Positions 9,046 through 18,214 are shown, numbered from the stretch's first letter. The stretch: DNA of 64,000 nt from Chryseobacterium sp. T16E-39 (GCF_002216065.1 NZ_CP022282.1:248001-312000), one strand, 5' to 3'. Made by a program: numbers and translations. Notes: a model not told the origin generated them from the letters alone.

Positions 9046-10053
9046 ATGAAATCTGATACTAAATTAAAAAAGAGCATAAGAGGAAAGACTGTCGTGATTA
9101 CCGGAGGAAGTAGTGGAGTTGGGAAAGCGACTGCTGAAGCTTTTGCTTTGGAAGGATGTAATATTGTGGTAGCGGCCAGAGGTAAAGAAGCACTGGACGA
9201 AACAGTAAGCCTTTGCAGAGATCTTGGAGTTGCTGTATTAGGGGTGCCTACAGATGTTTCAAAAGCTGATGAAGTGGCTCATCTCGCAGAAAAAGCTATA
9301 CAATTTAATGGAAGAATTGATATCTGGGTGAATAATGCAGGGGTTATGGCCAGTGGAAAGTTTGAAGAAATCCCTATGGAACTCAATGAGCAGGTCATAA
9401 AAACCAATTTATTCGGGTATATGCATGGAGCTTACAGTGCTCTCCCTATTTTTAAAAAACAACAGGAGGGAATTTTAATTAATAATGTATCGATTGGTGG
9501 GTTTATGCCGGCACCATACAGTGCAGTATATTCATCCACAAAATTTGGAATTCGTGGGATGATGGATTGTCTTCAGGGAGAAATTTCCGATTTCCCGGAT
9601 ATTCATATATGTAATATTTATCCACAGATTCAAAGGTCTACAGGGAATATGCATTCTGCAAAATATTCAGGACTGGATTTTAAAATACCACCATTTGCGG
9701 CAGATCCCAGAGACACAGCTGCAAAAATTGTAGAATTGGCTAAAAATCCAAGAAAAGATTTGTTTCCCGATTTTACCTCATTACTTCTCAAAAATGTTTA
9801 TGGGCTATTTCCAAAACCCATCATTAATATGGCTTCAGCAGGAATGCGAATGGTCATGAAAGTGAAAAATGCACCTCCCGATTCAGGAAATATTTTACAG
9901 CCCTCTTCCGAACCTCACCGGATTTATGGAAAAACGATATTACCTGTCCCTTCAAAAAAGACAAAAATAGCTATTGCGGCAGGATTAGGTCTAGGACTTG
10001 CTTATATGATATTGAAGACCAGCACAGGAAGTAAACAAATAAAAAAAGCATAA
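9046..10053 (+). CDS. SDR-family oxidoreductase
   Basis: A short-chain dehydrogenase/reductase of about 335 residues. The NAD(P) site is TGGSSGVGKAT, the structural motif is NNAGVM, and the catalytic serine and tyrosine/lysine are in NNVSIGG and YSSTK. It is longer than the roughly 250 residues usual for SDRs. The extra C-terminal part ends in a hydrophobic helix (IAIAAGLGLGLAYMILK) that could anchor it to the membrane. I chose the ATG at 9046; a TTG at 9013 in the same frame adds asparagine/isoleucine-rich residues that do not look like an SDR. The substrate cannot be told from sequence. Confidence 0.85.
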   Translation: MKSDTKLKKSIRGKTVVITGGSSGVGKATAEAFALEGCNIVVAARGKEALDETVSLCRDLGVAVLGVPTDVSKADEVAHLAEKAIQFNGRIDIWVNNAGVMASGKFEEIPMELNEQVIKTNLFGYMHGAYSALPIFKKQQEGILINNVSIGGFMPAPYSAVYSSTKFGIRGMMDCLQGEISDFPDIHICNIYPQIQRSTGNMHSAKYSGLDFKIPPFAADPRDTAAKIVELAKNPRKDLFPDFTSLLLKNVYGLFPKPIINMASAGMRMVMKVKNAPPDSGNILQPSSEPHRIYGKTILPVPSKKTKIAIAAGLGLGLAYMILKTSTGSKQIKKA

Positions 10054-10144
10054 AAAGCGATATTCAGCAATTATAGGGATAAATCTATAATTATCCACTC
10101 CTTTCATTTCACTGGCTCCTCTTAAATTCATACTTTTACATCGC

Positions 10145-10888
10145 ATGATTGACACTGAAATTATGAATTTTAACGGATCCGGATTTTCAGAATATATAAA
10201 AATACTTGAACGGTTTACCGGGTTGGAATGGATTGGATTCAGCCTGGTTGTTAATATTGCTTTGTTTCTGTTTTCAATTGGACTCTATTTTTTTATTGAG
10301 AAAACCTGTCCTAAAAAAAAGATACAGGACTTCAGCCATCCCATTACAAGGTCCGATTTTTATCTGAGCCTTCTTACCGTCTTTTGCAACTGTCTTGTCA
10401 TGTTGTTGGGTGTTTTCTTATGGAAAAACAGATGGATTGAGCTCGGGGATCATCTTTCACCGGTTTCAATTTTTTTTGAAGTGGTTATTTTAATACTACT
10501 GATGGACTTTTGTATGTACCTTTTTCATTATGCAGCACATATGCCCTTTGTGTATAAAAGATTGCACGGTAAACATCATGAACATGTACATACTAATTTT
10601 TTAAGTCTTTTTGTGTTACATCCTGTAGAGACGATAGGATTTGGATTAATGATATTAGCCCTATTGGTTGGTTATGATTTTTCTGTAATTTCGATTACAA
10701 CGTATCTTTTTATTAATCTGGTTTGGGGGACAATCGGTCATTTAAATAAAGAATTTTTTCCACCACAATTTGACCGGTATTTTGTAGGGACCACACAATT
10801 TCACAATCAGCATCATTTGGATGAAACTAAAAATTTTGGTTTCTATACCTCTATCTGGGACAGAATATTCAAGACATACAAAAAGTGA
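10145..10888 (+). CDS. Fatty acid hydroxylase / sterol desaturase family membrane protein
   Basis: A 247-residue integral membrane protein with several hydrophobic segments and the di-iron histidine clusters of the fatty acid hydroxylase superfamily: HYAAH, HGKHHEH and HNQHH. Members hydroxylate or desaturate lipids, carotenoids or sterols using oxygen. A separate histidine in HPVETIG and one in GHLNKEF also match the family pattern. The gene is convergent with the minus-strand group that ends at 10902. The substrate is unknown; in flavobacteria, membrane lipids or carotenoids are plausible. Confidence 0.85.
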   Translation: MIDTEIMNFNGSGFSEYIKILERFTGLEWIGFSLVVNIALFLFSIGLYFFIEKTCPKKKIQDFSHPITRSDFYLSLLTVFCNCLVMLLGVFLWKNRWIELGDHLSPVSIFFEVVILILLMDFCMYLFHYAAHMPFVYKRLHGKHHEHVHTNFLSLFVLHPVETIGFGLMILALLVGYDFSVISITTYLFINLVWGTIGHLNKEFFPPQFDRYFVGTTQFHNQHHLDETKNFGFYTSIWDRIFKTYKK

Positions 10889-10901
10889 GAATTGCTCCTG
10901 T

Positions 10902-11765
10902 CTAGGCTAATTTTTTAAAACTTTGCAGGGTATCAATAACCCCTTCAAAATTTTCATTCTTAAAAATTCCCGATTCGTAAACTCTTTCGAATGTTTCTGC
11001 TGTTCCGGAAGCTATTATACCTGGCAGATTTTCACTTTTCAACATCTGGGTAAGACCTTTCATCTCATCAATTCTCCTGAAAATATGTTGTGGATAAGTA
11101 GGAGTTGTTTTCATTAGATCTTTGTAGGTTCCGGGTAGAAATTCCTGAAGACTGTCATTCAGTTCATCCAGAATACCGAAATGGGCAGCAGCGGTCATCG
11201 TTTCAAAAAATAATGCATTCATCCCTTTATTGACCATAGAAAATAAGAGTTTGTAAGCGGATGCTGCTTCTGTTTTTTCTCCGGCATCTTTTATTTTGAA
11301 TACAGTAGAAAAAACATCCAGAAAAATATTTCGATACGTACCACTTACGATTAATGTTGCATGATCAGGAATATCTTTTGAAGCTCCCATCACAGCACCA
11401 TTTACAAATTTAATATTCTTTGCTGAAAACAGTTTTTCAAGGTTCAGGGCAACTTCAGGAGTATTAGAATTCAAATCTATAAAAACTGGACGGTTATCAG
11501 TGTTTTCCAGGCAAGAAATAGTGTTTTCCGCAATTTCAAGACTTCCCTCCGGACTGGTAAGAGAAAGAATAATATCTGCCTGCTCAACTATATTTTGCAA
11601 AGAGCCAACATCTTCGATTCCAATGCTTTTGATATTTTCCAAAGTTCTTGCTGACCTTCCGTTCCCCGCAGTGATTACTTTGTAATTATTTTTAATAAGT
11701 GCTTTGGCGATCTGTGTTCCCATATCTCCGGGAAAAAGAATAGCTATAATAGGTTGAATGGGCAT
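10902..11765 (-). CDS. NAD(P)-binding oxidoreductase, 6PGDH/3-hydroxyisobutyrate dehydrogenase type
   Basis: A Rossmann-fold dehydrogenase. The nucleotide-binding loop ILFPGDMGTQIAKAL is at the N-terminus of the chosen start, and VFIDLNSNTPEV is typical of 3-hydroxyacid dehydrogenases. The second half, with helices around SAYKLLFSMVNKGMNAL, resembles the C-terminal domain (DUF1932-like) of this group. I chose the ATG at 11765 because the Rossmann strand begins just after it; an upstream ATG at 11870 in the same frame would add 35 lysine-rich residues. It lies after an azoreductase and an NTF2-like gene on the same strand, but a long hairpin separates them. Confidence 0.75.
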   Translation of the reverse strand: MPIQPIIAILFPGDMGTQIAKALIKNNYKVITAGNGRSARTLENIKSIGIEDVGSLQNIVEQADIILSLTSPEGSLEIAENTISCLENTDNRPVFIDLNSNTPEVALNLEKLFSAKNIKFVNGAVMGASKDIPDHATLIVSGTYRNIFLDVFSTVFKIKDAGEKTEAASAYKLLFSMVNKGMNALFFETMTAAAHFGILDELNDSLQEFLPGTYKDLMKTTPTYPQHIFRRIDEMKGLTQMLKSENLPGIIASGTAETFERVYESGIFKNENFEGVIDTLQSFKKLA

Positions 11766-11897
11766 TGTTATTATTTTTACTGTTAAAAACTCCTGAATAG
11801 ATTTCAATGGTTTTTCTTTTACAAATCTCTTTAAAATTTTTCGATCTGTAAAGCTCATTATTTCGATCACATCAATTGGTAAAACCGATTAGTATTT

Positions 11898-11944
11898 TTA
11901 AAGATCAATATAGGAAGAGTACTCATTCCTATATTGATCTTTAA
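11898..11944 (-). terminator. Long perfect hairpin downstream of the NTF2-like gene
   Basis: A 19-bp perfect stem (11898-11916 with 11926-11944) and a 9-base loop. It lies just after the stop of the minus-strand gene at 11957, so it probably terminates that transcript before the dehydrogenase gene. The T tail on the minus strand is weak. Confidence 0.65.
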
Positions 11945-11956
11945 GCGGATAGTATT

Positions 11957-12319
11957 TTAAACCTGTCTTTTTTCTATAACAGGAATATTGGTAATTACTT
12001 TCCATTGGTCATTCTCCTTTACACAAATGATAGTAGAGGTAAACCGGAGAACTTCACTCTCCAAAGTCAACTTTGCAATGGCAATATTTCCCTTTTCTTC
12101 AATAGAATCATAGGAAATAGTTCTGGGCTTACCACCAAACGTTTTACTTCGGATATGTTCTATATATTGCTCTTTGGAAATAATGAAAATACCTTGCTGA
12201 TCGAAAAATCCGTCCTGGATATTTTGATAGTCTTTGTGAAGGATTTCTTCCATTAGTTTTGTATCACTATGATCTCCGGCTTTAATAAAGCTTTCAATGG
12301 CTTGTTGTATGTGCTGCAT
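11957..12319 (-). CDS. NTF2-like / SnoaL-like protein
   Basis: A 120-residue single-domain protein. It starts with the amphipathic helix IQQAIESFIKAGDHSD and ends with a sheet (TIICVKENDQWKVITNI), the usual pattern of the nuclear transport factor 2 fold found in small enzymes and ligand-binding proteins. It overlaps the end of the azoreductase gene by 26 bases, so the two are translationally coupled. No catalytic residue set stands out. A role as partner of the azoreductase in an oxidative or electrophile response is inferred from position only. Confidence 0.75.
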   Translation of the reverse strand: MQHIQQAIESFIKAGDHSDTKLMEEILHKDYQNIQDGFFDQQGIFIISKEQYIEHIRSKTFGGKPRTISYDSIEEKGNIAIAKLTLESEVLRFTSTIICVKENDQWKVITNIPVIEKRQV

Positions 12320-12914
12320 ATTCCTGATGATTAAAATATTGATTAATATGATTTCTCTGTTGTTCCATTTTCAGTGAAGCCTCTTCAGGATCGATCATTC
12401 CGTCCATTGGAAAATAACCGATTTCTATCACTCCTAGCTGATTCAAAATACGGGTGATCTGGGTTTCAAGAGGATTTTTTTCCTGTGTGGCGGGCTGTAA
12501 TATACCCATAACAGAAATAATAGATGCTTTTTTATCCAGTAGCAATCCTCTTATTCCGGTGGCATCATAGGCAAATGTCTTTTTCGTCCGGACAACAAGA
12601 TCAAAATAAGCTTTTAATGAAGAAGGAATTCCGTAATTATACATTGGGCAGTTAATAAGGATTTCATCACTGGCATGCAATTCCTCTATTAAGAGATCTG
12701 ATAATTCCAGTTGTTCAGAATGAAGGGTTTCATCAAAAAAACCATTCACTGTTTCCTGCGTCAGATGGGGAGTAGGCTGTAAGGTAACATCTCTTGTAAT
12801 AATCTTTCCATCCGCATGTTTTGTTTTCCATCGTTCCTCAAAATAGTCTCCCATTAAACGGGAATAAGAATCATTCATTCTAAGGCTGCTGTCAATACGA
12901 AGTAGTGTTGTCAT
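12294..12914 (-). CDS. FMN-dependent NADH-azoreductase family protein
   Basis: A 206-residue flavodoxin-fold quinone/azo reductase. The FMN phosphate-binding loop is near the N-terminus (RIDSSLRMNDSYSR), the isoalloxazine-contacting motif is PMYNYGIPSSLKAYFD, and the segment IISVMGI fits the AzoR family. It reduces quinones or azo compounds by two electrons using NADH. It sits between an ECF41-like sigma factor gene (46 bases upstream on the same strand) and an overlapping NTF2-like gene; ECF41 sigma factors are typically linked to oxidoreductase genes, which fits control by that sigma factor. Confidence 0.87.
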   Translation of the reverse strand: MTTLLRIDSSLRMNDSYSRLMGDYFEERWKTKHADGKIITRDVTLQPTPHLTQETVNGFFDETLHSEQLELSDLLIEELHASDEILINCPMYNYGIPSSLKAYFDLVVRTKKTFAYDATGIRGLLLDKKASIISVMGILQPATQEKNPLETQITRILNQLGVIEIGYFPMDGMIDPEEASLKMEQQRNHINQYFNHQEYAAHTTSH

Positions 12915-12959
12915 GTTGATTTTTCTTTAAAGACAAACTACTTTTTTAAAACGTGACGC

Positions 12960-13793
12960 CTAAACCAATTTTTTTAATTTTTCAGGATCTACAATAGAAT
13001 AAATTTCCCGGATCATCCCCTCATGATCAACATCCAGAATATGGCAGTTGTAAACATGGTTTTCCCGCCAGAAGCAGATAGCCGGCTGATGATTGAAAAT
13101 ATGGAAAGTATAGGGCTTATGATGAAGAAACTGTTGCTGGACGTAGGCTAAAAGAGTCGCGGTAGCTGATTTGCCTACTTCCACTGCTTTTATTACCCTT
13201 ACACGTTGCCCGCCGTCAGCCGAAAGCCTGATATCGTTCAATAAAAGTTCTTCAAGCATCGGAATACTGCCTTCGCTCAGTGCCTTTTGATATTTGCTGA
13301 GGGTTTCCTGATGGACTGGAGAGTCAATATGGTCCGGATTATACTGTATATCCTGAAGCTGTTTGCTTGCTCTGCTCAGTAACTTTCGTGAATTTTCAAT
13401 GCTAATGTCAAGGAATTCGGCAATTTCCTGATGCGAATAATCAAAGCCTTGTTTCAAAATGTACACGGCGCGTTCTTTACCACTCAATCGTTCTAACAGT
13501 ACAAGTAAGGTATAACGCGCGGTTTGTTCTTTAATAAGTTTAGTTTCCGCATTTTCCAGAGATAATGGTTCAGGAAGCCATTCGCCGTACACCAATTTTT
13601 TTGAATGCCTGTTTTTAAAATTAATGGCATGGTTGATTGTACTTTTAATTAAAAAGTTTTTTTCATTCCGGATTTCAGTTTTGTCTAATGAAATATATTT
13701 TTCCAATACATCCTGAACAAGATCTTGAGCATCATCGTAAGAACCTGTAATATTATAGGCGTACGTTAATAATTGACGATAATTTTCCTGCAT
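12960..13793 (-). CDS. ECF41-type (SigJ-like) RNA polymerase sigma factor
   Basis: An extracytoplasmic-function sigma factor of about 277 residues with a C-terminal NTF2/SnoaL-like extension. Region 2 is YAYNITGSYDDAQDLVQDV and region 4 is the helix-turn-helix around YSHQEIAEFLDISIENSRK. The ECF41 hallmarks are visible: WLPEPL in the linker, a DGGQRVR segment in the extension and VDPEKLKKL at the end. In ECF41 factors the extension controls activity in place of a separate anti-sigma factor. I chose the ATG at 13793; an ATG at 13820 would add nine residues. The likely target is the azoreductase gene downstream. Confidence 0.85.
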   Translation of the reverse strand: MQENYRQLLTYAYNITGSYDDAQDLVQDVLEKYISLDKTEIRNEKNFLIKSTINHAINFKNRHSKKLVYGEWLPEPLSLENAETKLIKEQTARYTLLVLLERLSGKERAVYILKQGFDYSHQEIAEFLDISIENSRKLLSRASKQLQDIQYNPDHIDSPVHQETLSKYQKALSEGSIPMLEELLLNDIRLSADGGQRVRVIKAVEVGKSATATLLAYVQQQFLHHKPYTFHIFNHQPAICFWRENHVYNCHILDVDHEGMIREIYSIVDPEKLKKLV

Positions 13794-13900
13794 GTCATTT
13801 CTTTTTAAGACCCTTACCATGTGAAAAACGTGACCATTTTTTTTAATTAAATGGTAAAAAAAGTAAAAGTAGTATTTTTATACTTTCGAAGCTATCAACA

Positions 13901-14464
13901 ATGTCGGATCTATTAAGAATACATATTGAAAAAATCGTTTCCCTGAACGATGAAGAGTTTGCTGTGGTATCCTCTTATTTTACAAGGAAAAAATATAAAA
14001 AACACCAGTTTTTAATACAGGAAGGAGAGGCGGTAGTCTATAATTATTTTGTATTGAAAGGACTTTTAAAACTGGTTTATACAGATAATACAGATAAAAG
14101 TCATATTGTGGGATTCGCTATGGAAGACTGGTGGGAGAGTGACTTCCGTGCTTTTTATACGCAATCCAAAGCAACCATGTCACTGGAATGCGTTGAAGAT
14201 ACTGAAGTTTTATGTCTTGCCCTGGATGACTACAGGAAATTATGCAATGCCATTCCAAAGATCGAACGTTTCTTTCTTGAAAAAGCATATTTTGGATTTA
14301 TAGCGGCACAACAACGCATCATTTCTACCATGACCTCCAGTACAAAAGAAAGATACGACCAATTACTTGAGCAGCATCCTGCATTAGTTCAGCGTGTTCC
14401 AAAATCTCTTTTGGCTGCCTATCTTGGTGTTTCAAGAGAAACATTGAGCCGCCTTTCTCCATAA
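13901..14464 (+). CDS. Crp/Fnr-family regulator
   Basis: 187 residues: a cyclic-nucleotide-binding-type beta-roll (KHQFLIQEGEAVVYNYFVLKG), a long helix, then a shortened winged helix ending LLAAYLGVSRETLSRLS. The roll lacks the arginine/serine pattern needed to predict cAMP binding confidently. It is divergent from the sigma factor gene, with about 107 bases between the start codons. Many Bacteroidota Crp-like regulators of this size sense redox or stress signals; this one cannot be assigned. Confidence 0.82.
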   Translation: MSDLLRIHIEKIVSLNDEEFAVVSSYFTRKKYKKHQFLIQEGEAVVYNYFVLKGLLKLVYTDNTDKSHIVGFAMEDWWESDFRAFYTQSKATMSLECVEDTEVLCLALDDYRKLCNAIPKIERFFLEKAYFGFIAAQQRIISTMTSSTKERYDQLLEQHPALVQRVPKSLLAAYLGVSRETLSRLSP

Positions 14465-14563
14465 GTGTGTGATCTTCCTCACTCCATAATCGTGATAGAG
14501 ATCAAGAGATAGGTCAAGGGATAAATGCCAACTTTGCTCTATTAATTTGATATAGTCAAAACA

Positions 14564-14953
14564 ATGGAAAAAAGAACAATCAATCCTTGGGATTGGCAAA
14601 AAGAACGCAGCTATTCTCAGGCTGTAGAAGTAAAAAATGTTGAAAGTACTTTATACTGCTCAGGGCAGGCAGCTATTGATCCGGATGGAACATCAAGTAA
14701 TAAGGATATGAAATCTCAGCTTGAGCAGGCAATTGCGAATCTGGAAGAAGTAGTCACAGCTGCCGGCTATGAATGTAATGGTATTGTAAGATTAAATATC
14801 TACACAACATCTACCAAAGAACTATGGCCTCATTTTCCTATTCTTCAGGAATGGATTGCCAGACATAATATTGAGCAGGCCGTTACCATGCTGGAGGTAA
14901 CCGGATTATTTGAGACCCTAACTGTTGAGCTGGAGGCAACCGTTGTAAAATAA
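14564..14953 (+). CDS. RidA-family protein
   Basis: A 129-residue YjgF/YER057c/UK114 (Rid) family protein. Members hydrolyse reactive enamine/imine intermediates from PLP enzymes. LYCSGQAAIDPDG near the start, the central helix with LEQAIANLEEVVTAAG, and VTMLEVTGL near the end match the family, but the usual arginine of the active site (as in PAR-x-xV) is replaced here by QAVTML. It may therefore belong to a Rid subgroup without deaminase activity. It is followed by a terminator and stands alone. Confidence 0.85.
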   Translation: MEKRTINPWDWQKERSYSQAVEVKNVESTLYCSGQAAIDPDGTSSNKDMKSQLEQAIANLEEVVTAAGYECNGIVRLNIYTTSTKELWPHFPILQEWIARHNIEQAVTMLEVTGLFETLTVELEATVVK

Positions 14954-14970
14954 TTTTTTGCAAAAAAATA

Positions 14971-15002
14971 AAACCTTCAAGCCAAAAACTTGAAGGTTTT
15001 TT
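14971..15002 (+). terminator. Intrinsic terminator of the RidA-family gene
   Basis: An 11-bp perfect stem (AAACCTTCAAG / CTTGAAGGTTT, 7-base loop) followed by T residues, 17 bases after the stop codon. The A run before it and the T run after it would also allow it to act on the opposite strand for the convergent flavin enzyme gene. Confidence 0.85.
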
Positions 15003-15119
15003 ATGCATCAGATTTTTGAATATTTTCAGAAATCTTTTTGCAAAGTGGAAATCAGGAGATCAGATTTCCCGTTATTGAAGAAAATTTATATGATAAGAAC
15101 AGAAAAATGGTGGTGGCTA

Positions 15120-16181
15120 CTAATATAGAACCCCCATGCTTTCAGCTGCAAAACCTGAAAGCTCTTCTATTTTTCCTTCTTTTATTTTTTTTACCCACTG
15201 ATGGTCATTCAGTAATGCACGTCCTACTGCAACTAAATCAAAATCCTGTCTTTCCAGTCTGCGAAGCAATTCTGTAAGGTCAGATTTTTCTGAACTTTCA
15301 CCTGCAAAAGCAGCCATAAAATCACCTTTAAGACCTACAGAACCAACAGTAATCGTAGGCTGACCGGTTAATTTCTTAGCCCATCCAGCAAAATTAAGAT
15401 CCGAACCTTCAAATTCTGGTTCCCAGAAACGGCGTTGTGAACAATGGAAAATATCTACCCCTGCTTCCTTCAACGGAAGTAACCAATCTTCCATTTCAGT
15501 AGGCGTTGTTGCCAATCTGCTTTTATAATCCTGCTGTTTCCATTGAGAAAGTCTGATGATGATCGTGAAATCTTCTCCTACAGCTGCTCTGATTGCTTTT
15601 ACAACATCGACTGCAAACCGGGTTCTTTCTTTCACTGTTTTACCTCCATACTCATCAGTTCTTGTATTTGTTACTTCCCATAAGAACTGATCGATAAGAT
15701 AACCGTGGGCACCATGGATCTCAAGACAGTCAAAACCAAGATCTTTTGCGGATTTTGCTGAAGCAGCAAATTGTTTGATTGTATCTTCAATATCTGCAAG
15801 AGACATTGTGGAAGCTTTTTCCATAGGAACTAAAGGATAGTCCTCAGACATTCTGGTATCACCGACATGCCAGATCTGTGGTCCCATTTTACCGCCATTG
15901 TGATGAACCTGATCAATCACGTTTTTCCATCCTTCCAATGCTTCATTGCCGTAGAAATCGGGGATATTCTGCATGTTTTTAGAACCCGGCCTGTTGATCA
16001 CAGTTCCTTCGGAAAGGATTAACCCTACTTCCGAAGCTGCTCTCCGGCCATAATAATCTGCAATCTGCTGGGTAGGTACCCCATTAGCTGATTGTGCTCT
16101 GGTCATTGGTGCCATTACAATTCTGTTTTTCAGCTGTAGGTTTTTATAATTAAATGGACTGAATAATGCGTCTGTACTCAT
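15120..16181 (-). CDS. Old Yellow Enzyme family alkene reductase
   Basis: A 353-residue FMN-dependent ene-reductase of the NemA/XenB type, acting on alpha,beta-unsaturated carbonyls, nitro compounds or quinones. The TIM-barrel start is LKNRIVMAPMTRAQSANGVPT. The substrate-binding pair common in this family appears as EIHGAHGYLIDQFLW, and the C-terminal phosphate-binding strand is DLVAVGRALLNDHQWV. It is transcribed divergently from an HxlR regulator, with repeated GTAAC motifs between them, so it is probably induced by electrophiles through that regulator. Confidence 0.9.
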   Translation of the reverse strand: MSTDALFSPFNYKNLQLKNRIVMAPMTRAQSANGVPTQQIADYYGRRAASEVGLILSEGTVINRPGSKNMQNIPDFYGNEALEGWKNVIDQVHHNGGKMGPQIWHVGDTRMSEDYPLVPMEKASTMSLADIEDTIKQFAASAKSAKDLGFDCLEIHGAHGYLIDQFLWEVTNTRTDEYGGKTVKERTRFAVDVVKAIRAAVGEDFTIIIRLSQWKQQDYKSRLATTPTEMEDWLLPLKEAGVDIFHCSQRRFWEPEFEGSDLNFAGWAKKLTGQPTITVGSVGLKGDFMAAFAGESSEKSDLTELLRRLERQDFDLVAVGRALLNDHQWVKKIKEGKIEELSGFAAESMGVLY

Positions 16182-16216
16182 TTTTTATGAATTTTTATAT
16201 GATGTGAATTCTTTTT

Positions 16217-16313
16217 GTTACACAAAGTAACTAATAATAATTCGTTTTTGTATCTATTAGAGAAAAAATTGTGGTAACTTTGGCGTAACCAACAATAGTA
16301 ACTTCATAGTAAC
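16217..16313 (+). promoter_or_regulatory. HxlR operator repeats between the ene-reductase and regulator genes
   Basis: An inverted repeat GTTAC-ACAAA-GTAAC lies at 16217-16231 near the reductase start. Closer to the regulator are four direct GTAAC copies starting at 16274, 16285, 16298 and 16309, which form two units of the type GTAACTT-N4-GTAAC, 24 bases apart. A -7-like TAACTTTG (16275-16282) lies inside the first unit. HxlR proteins bind paired half-sites about one helical turn apart, which this spacing of 11 bases fits. Binding is inferred. Confidence 0.55.
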
Positions 16314-16315
16314 TG

Positions 16316-16663
16316 ATGAGACATAATAAAATGACCCAATGCAGCTGCCCGCTTGGGAAGGCAATGTCCGCTTTGGGAAGCAAATGGAAACCGATCATTG
16401 TGATGGTCATCAAAGATAAAGTGTTGCGCTTTGGACAGATCGCTGCACGGATACACGTTATTTCACGAAAGGTTTTAACGGATCAGCTTAGAGAAATGGA
16501 GGAAGACGGATTATTAACCCGACAGGAGTTTAAAGAACTTCCACCCAGAGTTGAGTATGCGTTGACCGAAAAAGGACTTGCTCTCTTACCTATCCTTTAT
16601 TTACTCGAAGAGTGGGAGAGAAGCTATGAAACAAAAGAGATGTTTGCAGAAACAAATGTCTGA
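16316..16663 (+). CDS. HxlR-family transcriptional regulator
   Basis: A 115-residue winged-helix protein of the HxlR/YodB type. The N-terminal cysteine (CSCPLGKAMSALGSKWK) matches the redox- or electrophile-sensing cysteine of this family; a second cysteine is two residues away. The DNA-binding part is ISRKVLTDQLREMEEDGL, followed by the wing with PPRVEYALTEKG. It is divergent from the ene-reductase gene, the usual target arrangement, and the shared region has repeated half-sites. Confidence 0.9.
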   Translation: MRHNKMTQCSCPLGKAMSALGSKWKPIIVMVIKDKVLRFGQIAARIHVISRKVLTDQLREMEEDGLLTRQEFKELPPRVEYALTEKGLALLPILYLLEEWERSYETKEMFAETNV

Positions 16664-16916
16664 TTTATGTAATACCGGTTTGCTGACCGGTCACTGTACA
16701 AATGAGTGATTGCTTACGAATTGGTAGAGATTATTTATTTTTTATTTATAGTCCAATTTGTGAATTATAATTCATGAATTGGTTATGACATGCATAATAG
16801 ATTAAATAAAAAAAACAGATAATATGTATTCCCAAATACTTTTTTTTATATTTAATCGTTATATTTATCGAATTAATTCTTAAATCAAAAATGAATTAAC
16901 GGATCATAACTTTTAA

Positions 16917-17975
16917 ATGACGACTAAAATCATCGGAGTAGGAAACTACATTCCCCCAGAAACCATTACCAATTTATTCTTTGATAAACACAATTTTATA
17001 AATAAAAGCGGCGAGTCATTAAAAGAAAGTAATGCAATTATTGCCAGTAAACTAAGAGAGATTACAGGCATTGAAGAAAGAAGATATGCACGAAATGATC
17101 AGGTTACTTCTGATCTTGGTTTTATAGCAGCAGAAGCAGCAATAGAAAATGCAGGAATTGACCGTGAAACTATAGACTATATTATATTTGCCCACAATTT
17201 TGGGGATGTCCGCTTTGGAACTATCCAATCTGACACGGTTCCAAGTCTTGCTTCACGAGCAAAACATCTTTTAAAAATCAAAAATAATTTTTGTGTCGCC
17301 TATGATGTATTATTCGGATGTCCGGGATGGATTGAAGGCGTAATTCAGGCTAATGCATTTATTAAGGCTGGTATAGCTAAGAGATGTCTGGTGATTGGTG
17401 CGGAGACACTTTCCAGAGTATCAGATATTCATGACAGAGACAGCATGATCTATGCAGATGGTGCAGGAGCTGCCATTTTAGAAGTTTCCAATGAAGAAGG
17501 AGGAATAAAATCTCACGTTTCAGCGTCTTTTACCTTGAATGAAAAAGATTACCTGTTTTTCGGGAAATCATATAATAATGAACGATGCCCTGATACGAAA
17601 TACATCAAGATGGATGGCCGTAAAATTTACGAATTTGCGCTTTCCAATGTACCTGATGCAATGAAAAAATGCCTGGATGACAGTGGTTATCAGATCACCC
17701 AGCTGAATAAGATCATTATCCATCAGGCCAATGAAAAAATGGACGAAGCTATCGTAAAACGATTCTATCAGTTATACAATAGTCCAATGCCGGAGGATGT
17801 TATGCCTATGGTAATTAAAAAGCTTGGAAACAGCAGTGTTGCAACTATTCCTTCATTACTTGCTATGATCTTAAATGATGAATTGGATTCTCATGATATC
17901 AACGAGGGAGATGTGGTTTTATTTGCTTCAGTAGGTGCTGGAATGAATATTAATGCATTTGTGTATAAATTTTAA
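16917..17975 (+). CDS. 3-oxoacyl-ACP synthase III family protein (FabH-like)
   Basis: A 352-residue thiolase-fold ketosynthase. The catalytic Cys-His-Asn set is visible in FGCPGW, IIHQANEKMD and LGNSSVATIPSL. It is slightly longer than typical FabH (about 320 residues), with an insert near residues 25-45 and another around 200-215. It is not next to other fatty acid genes, so it could be a starter-condensing enzyme for a special lipid or a second FabH. It is the last gene before the tRNA used as the probable island insertion point. Confidence 0.85.
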   Translation: MTTKIIGVGNYIPPETITNLFFDKHNFINKSGESLKESNAIIASKLREITGIEERRYARNDQVTSDLGFIAAEAAIENAGIDRETIDYIIFAHNFGDVRFGTIQSDTVPSLASRAKHLLKIKNNFCVAYDVLFGCPGWIEGVIQANAFIKAGIAKRCLVIGAETLSRVSDIHDRDSMIYADGAGAAILEVSNEEGGIKSHVSASFTLNEKDYLFFGKSYNNERCPDTKYIKMDGRKIYEFALSNVPDAMKKCLDDSGYQITQLNKIIIHQANEKMDEAIVKRFYQLYNSPMPEDVMPMVIKKLGNSSVATIPSLLAMILNDELDSHDINEGDVVLFASVGAGMNINAFVYKF

Positions 17976-18004
17976 TATTTTTTTTCACAGACTGATAAAA
18001 ATAT

Positions 18005-18035
18005 TTTGTCAGAAATAAAAAACTCTCTATATTTG
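18005..18035 (+). promoter_or_regulatory. Bacteroidota-type promoter of the tRNA-Ser gene
   Basis: TTTG at 18005-18008 is followed, after exactly 19 bases, by TATATTTG at 18028-18035, the consensus -33/-7 promoter of Bacteroidota. The tRNA begins 34 bases downstream of the -7 box. Confidence 0.8.
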
Positions 18036-18069
18036 CACCACTGAAAACAACGGTGTAACCGGAGTTTAA

Positions 18070-18157
<88 letters not shown>

Positions 18158-18180
18158 GTTGGGAAACCAAAATAAGCTAA

Positions 18181-18214
18181 AACGCTGTAAACATTGATGT
18201 TTACAGCGTTTTTT
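18181..18214 (+). terminator. Intrinsic terminator after tRNA-Ser
   Basis: A perfect 14-bp stem with a 2-base loop (18181-18194 with 18197-18210) followed by a T run. It ends the tRNA transcript 24 bases after the CCA. Confidence 0.88.

Noticed and set aside
15038..15277. 79-codon plus-strand frame near the ene-reductase end.
   Set aside because: It overlaps the well-supported ene-reductase gene on the other strand and resembles no protein.
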